A stretch of DNA of 10,985 nucleotides from Syntrophaceae bacterium (GTDB taxonomy: Bacteria > Desulfobacterota > Syntrophia > Syntrophales > UBA5619): contig CAKKRN010000294.1 of assembly GCA_919902745.1 (NCBI GenBank), positions 3,209-14,193 on the forward strand, given 5' to 3'. A model generated the notes under the pieces. It ran no database searches, was not told the origin of the DNA, and saw only the letters and a program-made list of their open reading frames with translations. This document shows, in pieces, positions 6,508 through 10,985 of this stretch (the stretch's first letter is position 1; every line of letters starts with the position of its first letter). A program made the position numbers and the translations under genes.

Positions 6508-6726
6508 ATGTTCCGATCCATGGACCGTTTCAAATCGGGGCGGCGGGAGGCAGCAAAATTGAAAATGAAAATATTTACCGGCCAGGGCGATGCCATCGTA
6601 CTTGAAGGTGAATTGAACGAATGGCTGGAGAAGAATCCCTATATAACCATAAAGAACATCGGGCAGAGTTATGTTTCCAGCGGAGAACAATTATTTACCA
6701 TGATGTCCGTATGGTACGACAATTGA
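6508..6726 (+). CDS. Small hypothetical protein, 72 aa (possibly 53 aa)
   Basis: I do not recognise a named function. The core from residue 20 (MKIFTGQGD, LEGELNEWLEKNP, ITIKNIGQS, LFTMMSVWYDN) reads as a compact beta-alpha-beta-beta fold. It resembles small uncharacterised bacterial proteins in which a helix ending in W-L-x-x-N-P is followed by strands. The 19 residues before it are basic and look like an extension. The start is uncertain. The ATG at 6508 has AAGGAG 12 nt upstream, which is a long spacing. Inside, GGGAGG (6545-6550) is 8 nt before an in-frame TTG (6559) and 14 nt before an ATG (6565), and the latter would give 53 aa. There is no obvious promoter after the terminator at 6429-6472. 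The gene runs convergent with the dipeptidase gene; the 93 bp between them hold only a 13-nt palindrome (6737-6749) and no clear terminator. Confidence 0.65.
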   Translation: MFRSMDRFKSGRREAAKLKMKIFTGQGDAIVLEGELNEWLEKNPYITIKNIGQSYVSSGEQLFTMMSVWYDN

Positions 6727-6819
6727 CGGTTTGATGGGATCGGCGATCCATGTGGCTGAGCGGAATTGGAAAAGATATGCGATTCAAGCTTCGCCGCTCG
6801 TTAATGATGGATCAAATGG

Positions 6820-8559
6820 TCATTTCCCGGTTACAGGCTTTTCGTAACTCGTAGGCCCATTCTCATATCCGACCTGCTTGAGCCACCATGCGGGGTAGAA
6901 CACCGCCTGGGCGATACCGGCCTTCGTGTTGAGATAACCGTCATTGTACTTGATATAGAGATCCTCGGAGAGTTTCCACCATTCCCGAAGTACGACGGAA
7001 GCGTTTTCCGCGGAGTAACGGGTCAGTAACTTGCGGGCGCCTTTCCGATCCCCTTTCTTCCACAGGTCGTTTGCCCGTCGCTCCAATTCCTTCTGCTTAC
7101 CGAAGGCACGGGCCTCGAATCCGTCACGCACACCGGCTATATCCTTGATCATGTAGGAGTACTTGAGCATGGCGTAGTTGGCAACATAGTTGAAGGCCAT
7201 CCACATGCTCCCCTTGTCGAACTTGAGAATATCCGCCTTTTGCAAACATGCGGGCAGATCCGTTGCTCCTGCGTAAAAAGGCATCAGAACCGCTGTAGCA
7301 GGCCGATCCGGTCCGAACCAGGTGAGCCCGCCAATGGCATCAGGCAGCCAGCTGCGGGATTGATTGACATAGGTGTAAACCGTCCTGTAGATATTCAACG
7401 GCCGCTCAAACTCTCCCTTCAACGGCGTCAGGCGGCCTTCCTTGTCCGCCATGCCCTCGGCCTGCCCTTCAAAACGGTTGGGATCGCCGAAGGGCCCGGC
7501 AGCCAGTCCTTTTGTCAGATCGAACTCGGTCCCTTCATAGTTGTCGCGATGTATGGCGAAGATATTCTCCACCGTCAGCCTGTTGTCGGGTTTAACGGTA
7601 AAAGGATACTTTTGGGTGAAAGGACCCTCCACCCATGCAGGCGGATTGAGGGACGGGGCAATCATGGACTGGGCGCGCCAGACCCGCCGCAGGGAATAAT
7701 AGGGGTGATGGAACTCGCCGTCCCCATAAACGCTTGTCCAGTCGAGGGCTCCACTCTCGGGCTTCCACCAGCCTTTCTTCTCGGCCACTTCAAAGATATT
7801 GGCGGAGTACATCATGTCTTCGGCGCCCTTGCGAATGTTGCGGATGCGGAACTGATTGGCGGCCACAAAAAACCCGTCATCGGGAACCCGCTGTGCCACC
7901 CAGACCCCTCCCGTGCCGTTCATGTCGTAGCCGCACATCTCCATGACCCATCCCTCTTCGGGATCTGCCACGACCAGGGTTTCACCCGTCCCGAAGTATC
8001 CGTACTTCTCGATCAGCTCGCCCATCAGTTTGACCGCCTCGCGGGCTGTCTTGCATCTCTCCAGCGCCACCCGGGACAGCTCTGCGGAGTAGAAGATACG
8101 CTTGCCGGCCTCGGGTTCCGGATGGACCTTGGCCTTGTTCGTGCATTCTCCGATGGAAAGCTGATGTTCGTTCATAATCCCGTAGTTGGTGTCGAAGTAG
8201 GCATAGGTATAGGGCACCTGGGGGATGTATCCCAGGGGCACGCTGGGAGGGACCCCGGGCGTGTCGTAACCCGGCCCCCGATCCCGGGTCATGATCCGCT
8301 GCGTTTCGCTGGCGCCCCACTTCGGCTTATAATCCAGAGCATAGTGGGCATAGAAGACCGGCCGCAAAGATCCGGGCTTGTGACTCATGGCGGGCACGTA
8401 AATCATGCGGGGATCATTCAGACCATCATCGGAGTGCGATACCATCACCGAACCGTCCAGCGTGGCTTTTCTGCCCGTGACCGTGACCGTGCAGGCCCAA
8501 GCAGGCAGAGAAACAACGATGGAAATGAACAGGACACCAAGGAATGCAATTCTCTTCAT
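6820..8559 (-). CDS. Secreted dipeptidase, peptidase family C69
   Basis: This is a predicted periplasmic or extracellular dipeptidase of the N-terminal nucleophile type. The 579-aa length is usual for the family. A signal peptide (MKRIAFLGVL...) ends in the signal peptidase I site A20-W-A22, and the next residue is Cys23. Cleavage therefore creates the N-terminal catalytic cysteine, followed by the family's TVTVTGRKATLDGSVMVSHSDDG-like start. Further family features are NEHQLSIGECT around 130-141 and the WVMEMCGYD segment near 200. The residue before Cys is Ala after Trp, so the site does not fit a lipobox. The ATG is preceded by GAGGAGGG with good spacing. It starts about 55 bp downstream of the serine dehydratase remnant, and its nearest strong promoter lies upstream of that remnant. 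A role in using peptides as carbon or nitrogen source is an inference. Confidence 0.9.
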   Translation of the reverse strand: MKRIAFLGVLFISIVVSLPAWACTVTVTGRKATLDGSVMVSHSDDGLNDPRMIYVPAMSHKPGSLRPVFYAHYALDYKPKWGASETQRIMTRDRGPGYDTPGVPPSVPLGYIPQVPYTYAYFDTNYGIMNEHQLSIGECTNKAKVHPEPEAGKRIFYSAELSRVALERCKTAREAVKLMGELIEKYGYFGTGETLVVADPEEGWVMEMCGYDMNGTGGVWVAQRVPDDGFFVAANQFRIRNIRKGAEDMMYSANIFEVAEKKGWWKPESGALDWTSVYGDGEFHHPYYSLRRVWRAQSMIAPSLNPPAWVEGPFTQKYPFTVKPDNRLTVENIFAIHRDNYEGTEFDLTKGLAAGPFGDPNRFEGQAEGMADKEGRLTPLKGEFERPLNIYRTVYTYVNQSRSWLPDAIGGLTWFGPDRPATAVLMPFYAGATDLPACLQKADILKFDKGSMWMAFNYVANYAMLKYSYMIKDIAGVRDGFEARAFGKQKELERRANDLWKKGDRKGARKLLTRYSAENASVVLREWWKLSEDLYIKYNDGYLNTKAGIAQAVFYPAWWLKQVGYENGPTSYEKPVTGK

Positions 8560-8614
8560 ATCGATCCCTCCTCATGTGAGAATAATCAGTTATCAATACG
8601 CGTAGAAAATGCGT

Positions 8615-8911
8615 TTGGGCGTTACCGATTCGATCCTTGGGCATTTCTTCCATGGTCTGCCGGAAATTGTCGGCAATCCGCAAAGGTGCAATAGTATGGG
8701 AACTGGAAGGCCCCGGTCCGATCTTGAACAGGTCGGTCAGGGACGTCAAGATGACGCCTTGAGGCGGACCTGGATAACATTTATCCGTTCCCCTGCCGGT
8801 AAAGGCCCCGGATGGGATGCCCTTGGCCAGGGTCAAGTTCGCATTCAACAGCATACTGCCGACACCCGCCGATGAAAGCACTGCGAGCTTACAAAAATTG
8901 CGACGATCCAT
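8615..8911 (-). pseudogene. L-serine dehydratase-like remnant with twin-arginine leader
   Basis: From an ATG with AGGAGGG 6 nt upstream, the frame encodes a leader with MDRRNFCKL and a hydrophobic stretch ending in NLTLAKG, a twin-arginine-type signal. It is followed by ILTSLTDLFKIGPGPSSSHT, the hallmark of the beta domain of L-serine dehydratase (SDH_beta). Homology fades after about residue 99 (RIGNAQ, near 8615). The frame then runs on without homology into the dipeptidase gene and stops at 8426. The iron-sulfur catalytic domain, expected for another 350 or more residues, is absent, so this is read as a 3'-truncated gene. Intact, it would deaminate serine (or a related amino acid) to pyruvate and ammonia, unusually outside the cytoplasm. 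The start signals and promoter look intact, so a short peptide may still be made. Confidence 0.7.
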
Positions 8912-8995
8912 GATGCGCCCTCCTGTTCATGCAATTATTTGCAGTGAAAGATCGTGGCTTTTGTTTTGGATAAGAACCTGCTTCTGTGAGGTGAG

Positions 8996-9024
8996 AATAT
9001 ACGATGGACGGCCTTGTGAGTCAA
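8996..9024 (-). promoter_or_regulatory. sigma70-type promoter upstream of the serine dehydratase remnant
   Basis: On the minus strand TTGACT (9024-9019) and TATATT (9001-8996) are exactly 17 bp apart, each one mismatch from consensus. Transcription would begin near 8989. After loss of most of the dehydratase gene it probably drives the dipeptidase through a leader of about 430 nt. Confidence 0.7.
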
Positions 9025-9069
9025 TGAAAAAGGAATATCAATGCAGGTATCAGGAAACTGCGGGAACAT

Positions 9070-10440
9070 CTAAGATTCGGGAAAACGGGATCGCAGCTCT
9101 TCCAGAATCCGGAATTGAATGTCGGGCTCCGGTATTCCGGCCGGAATCCCCTCAAGCGAGGGAATGGCTTGCCCCATTCGGTCGAGAAGGCCCTTCAGAC
9201 CATCAAACATGGGGACGGGAGGAAATGCAGAGCGGCTGAGGTGGTGAACCAGCCTCAGGGTCTTCAGGCCGTCAAACCAGACATGGAACTGACGCCGGAG
9301 GTGTTCGGGATCCGGGCAGTTCCGGCGGATGACCGGCCAATCGATTGCGAACCGGGAAAGATCGAGATACGCCTTAAGGTCGAGATGGATTTCTCGGGCG
9401 GCGGCCAGGATGGCCTCCGTTCCCCTGTCCGGATCGGCCTCCATCCCGGCAAGCCATTCCCGGAGGATCGCGAAAATTCGGGAATCATGGAGGCGGTATT
9501 CATCCGTCCCCCCGTTCATGAACCGCAGCATCCGCTGCCCGGTTCCGAAGGGCACCCTATCCGAAGGCCGCGAAGAGGGAAAAACCGTCGTAGTTCCAAT
9601 ATGGCCTATTTTCCGGAGCTTGGCAAGCTTGTCGAGGAAGTGAAAATCCTCCGCGGCCCTCCGCCGGTTCATCCCCCGGACGGCCGCATACGCCTCAGCC
9701 GTACAGGACATCGTCGAGCCGATCGCATGAAAGGCGTAGGGAGAACCTGCAAACGAAAGGCCCATCACATAGGCCCGCAGAAAGATCTCATAGCAGCAGA
9801 TCGCCGCCAGCAGCCTTGGATCGGCGGGTTTCTGATGGGCATAGCCCGCGACGGCCGCCGGATCGTCCGTCATCGAAAAATGGGCGTGAACCGCGGCAAG
9901 ATAGTTCTCCATCACCAAAGTGTCCGCATCGAGACAGCAGATCACCCCTCCACCCGGCCCCCGTCCGTTGAGAACCGCCAGTGCGGCATCCATGCCGATC
10001 TTCCTCGCCGTCCCCACCCCGCCGTCCCGGTCCGGGATCTCCGCATCCGCGGAAGAGGCGTCGATGCAGCCCAGGCGAAGCCCGCTGCCGGCAATCCGTT
10101 CGAGATCGCCCTTCAGCGCGGCAGGTCCGGCTACGGAAGGTGTGCGCCCGTTAATGAGTTCCTTGAGGAGGGTCAGCGTTACCTGGTTGTCGTGGATCTC
10201 TTCTTCGGCGGCGACGGTCGGCCGATGGTTGTTCACAACGCAAACAAGGAGTGCCCGGCGGAGCTCGCTGGACGGATTCGCGGCGATGCAGGAGAGCGTG
10301 CGAAAGAGAGAGGAACTTTCCGCCAGGGCCGGTATGACGACCGCCTGATCCACGCCTGCGACCGATGCCGCCAGAAGGGGACGCATCGGAGAGACCGCAT
10401 ATTTTTCCCGATATTTGTCGATGTTCCGAGAGGTATTCAT
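9070..10440 (-). CDS. Glycosyltransferase family 2 protein
   Basis: This 456-aa protein has an N-terminal GT-A fold: VVIPALAESSSLFRTL (about 34-49) is the first nucleotide-binding strand and helix. GVGTARKIGMDAAL (141-154) is typical of a GT2 subgroup. CCLDADTLV (168-176) holds the metal-binding D171-A-D173, and RAAEDFHFLDKL (261-272) supplies the Glu-Asp pair that usually carries the catalytic base. The last 140 residues are helical with no family-specific motif I can name. There is no signal peptide or membrane helix, so it should work at the cytoplasmic face. Donor and acceptor sugars are unknown; a cell-surface or compatible-solute glycan is possible. Its ATG overlaps the TGA of the miaA remnant as ATGA, and the Shine-Dalgarno (GCGGA) is weak, suggesting translational coupling to miaA before the truncation. 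Confidence 0.85.
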   Translation of the reverse strand: MNTSRNIDKYREKYAVSPMRPLLAASVAGVDQAVVIPALAESSSLFRTLSCIAANPSSELRRALLVCVVNNHRPTVAAEEEIHDNQVTLTLLKELINGRTPSVAGPAALKGDLERIAGSGLRLGCIDASSADAEIPDRDGGVGTARKIGMDAALAVLNGRGPGGGVICCLDADTLVMENYLAAVHAHFSMTDDPAAVAGYAHQKPADPRLLAAICCYEIFLRAYVMGLSFAGSPYAFHAIGSTMSCTAEAYAAVRGMNRRRAAEDFHFLDKLAKLRKIGHIGTTTVFPSSRPSDRVPFGTGQRMLRFMNGGTDEYRLHDSRIFAILREWLAGMEADPDRGTEAILAAAREIHLDLKAYLDLSRFAIDWPVIRRNCPDPEHLRRQFHVWFDGLKTLRLVHHLSRSAFPPVPMFDGLKGLLDRMGQAIPSLEGIPAGIPEPDIQFRILEELRSRFPES

Positions 10441-10586
10441 TCCGCAAGACCGGTGATCAGGCCAAGCGCGGCCTCTTCGTCGGCGCCATCGATCCAGTGG
10501 ATCCGGACGCCGTTTCTCTCCATCCGCCGGAACCAGGTTTCCTGCCGCTTGGCAAACTGATGGATTCGGGTATTCAACGTCTGAAA
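10437..10586 (-). pseudogene. miaA: 3' remnant of miaA (tRNA dimethylallyltransferase)
   Basis: The frame upstream of the glycosyltransferase reads TLNTRIHQFAKRQETWFRR, then a stretch with VRIHWID, ending GLAE and a TGA at 10439-10437. The block FAKRQ-x-TWFRR followed by a short strand is the C-terminal signature of MiaA, which adds the dimethylallyl group to A37 of tRNAs reading UNN codons. Only about 50 codons remain. The frame is closed by a TAG at 10610-10608, and the expected 250 or more upstream residues, with the P-loop, are replaced by brnA. It is too short to be functional. Not every residue of the first ten codons need be MiaA-derived, so the left junction is uncertain. Confidence 0.72.
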
Positions 10587-10635
10587 CACATGATTAGCCG
10601 CGTAGCACTATCAGACAAGGTTGGGGCCGCCGGGA

Positions 10636-10977
10636 TTAGCGGGGTCCTCCTCCCCTGACTGTGGGTTCATGGCGTTCAAAAGTTCTTTCACTGCCCTGAC
10701 CATGTTGCGCAACCCATTCTTTTAGCACGGCATCGATGCGCGCCTGCCAACCGGGGCCTGTAGAACGAAAATATTCCAAGACATCGCGGCTGTAACGAAC
10801 GGTTACTGGTTCCTTCGTCGGCATCTTCTGAGCCCCCCGTTGCCCCGGCTTTCGTTTCGGCAATACTGCCAAAAGCTCCTGTGGCAAGACCTCAGCGGCA
10901 GGTCGGAAACGCTTCATATCTTCCCTGGTCAATTCCCGGACTTCCCCGGATTTATCGGTCAGCGGTTTCATCCTCAT
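10636..10977 (-). CDS. brnA: BrnA-family antitoxin (type II toxin-antitoxin)
   Basis: This 113-aa protein carries the BrnA (DUF4415) hallmarks. These are an acidic N-terminal half with LTREDMKRFRPAAEVLP (16-32), the linker LPKRKPGQRGAQK (39-51), and a ribbon-helix-helix DNA-binding segment. In that segment strand VTVRYSRDV (58-66) is followed by helices through WQARIDAVLKEWV (77-89). BrnA binds and neutralises the RNase toxin BrnT, and the pair represses its own promoter, which would lie beyond the window edge. The ATG at 10977 is used here; an ATG two codons later (10971) is an alternative. The tail after about residue 92 (SERTFERHEPTVRGGGPR) is low in complexity and not typical of the family, so the 3' end may have been altered at the junction with miaA. 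Confidence 0.85.
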   Translation of the reverse strand: MRMKPLTDKSGEVRELTREDMKRFRPAAEVLPQELLAVLPKRKPGQRGAQKMPTKEPVTVRYSRDVLEYFRSTGPGWQARIDAVLKEWVAQHGQGSERTFERHEPTVRGGGPR

Positions 10978-10985
10978 AATATCGA
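10952..10985 (-). CDS. Possible last codons of brnT toxin, cut by window edge
   Basis: In a frame different from brnA, the minus strand entering the window reads RYYEDETADR and stops at a TAA (10954-10952), about 26 nt inside the brnA start. BrnT (an RNase related to RelE) is normally encoded just upstream of brnA, often overlapping it, and frequently ends in an Arg-Tyr-Tyr-Glu-like tail. Only ten codons are visible, so this rests mainly on gene order. The other open frame here ends as S-I-L at a TGA overlapping the brnA ATG. Confidence 0.4.
   Translation of the reverse strand, partial: RYYEDETADR

Noticed and set aside
6737..6749. Palindrome GGATCGGCGATCC between the convergent genes
   Set aside because: The stem is only 6 bp with a 1-nt loop and no T-run on either strand, so it is not supportable as a terminator; possibly chance.
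7240..8694. Plus-strand open frame of 484 codons opposite the C69 dipeptidase
   Set aside because: It overlaps the dipeptidase and the dehydratase remnant antisense, and its translation shows no family motif.
9115..10560. Plus-strand open frame of 481 codons opposite the glycosyltransferase and miaA remnant
   Set aside because: The minus strand carries GT2 motifs and the MiaA C-terminal signature; the plus frame is Arg/Pro-rich noise.

Overview
The window looks like part of a chromosome from a Gram-negative, moderately GC-rich bacterium. I favour a Syntrophus-like or other deltaproteobacterial (Desulfobacterota) lineage. This rests on the gene order around tilS-ftsH, the style of the lipoprotein isomerase and the signal-peptide-bearing C69 peptidase; it is an inference, not a database result. 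Nearly all genes lie on the minus strand. The exception is a small, more A+T-rich plus-strand island near 5.9-6.7 kb.

Right-to-left housekeeping operon (5818 down to 1): a strong sigma70-type promoter (5790-5818) precedes a 14-codon upstream ORF. The stop of that ORF overlaps the GTG start of a PpiC-type peptidyl-prolyl isomerase lipoprotein. Then come a metallo-beta-lactamase-fold hydrolase, tilS (tRNA-Ile lysidine synthetase), ftsH (membrane AAA+ zinc protease, TTG start), a very G/C-rich 17-bp hairpin, and what may be the first codons of folP at the window edge. The operon thus joins envelope protein folding, decoding fidelity and membrane protein quality control.

Plus-strand island (5894-6726): a promoter, an RNA leader of about 110 nt ending in a strong intrinsic terminator, a 103-aa hypothetical gene, a second intrinsic terminator and a 72-aa (or 53-aa) hypothetical gene. 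Neither small gene has a clear promoter of its own, so the first may be reached only by read-through of the leader terminator.

Minus-strand accessory part (6820-10985): a secreted C69-family dipeptidase whose signal-peptide cleavage exposes the catalytic Cys. Directly upstream is a remnant of an L-serine dehydratase-like gene with a twin-arginine leader, cut off after about 100 codons. A good promoter (8996-9024) now apparently serves both. Upstream again is a family-2 glycosyltransferase, overlapping by ATGA the 3' remnant of miaA. The remnant is cut off next to a BrnT/BrnA toxin-antitoxin module, of which brnA is complete and only the last codons of brnT are present.

No tRNA, rRNA, CRISPR array or transposase was seen. 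The points most worth a second look are the leader RNA with its two unknown small genes, the uORF coupled to the isomerase, the Tat-leader serine dehydratase remnant, and the brnTA/miaA junction.
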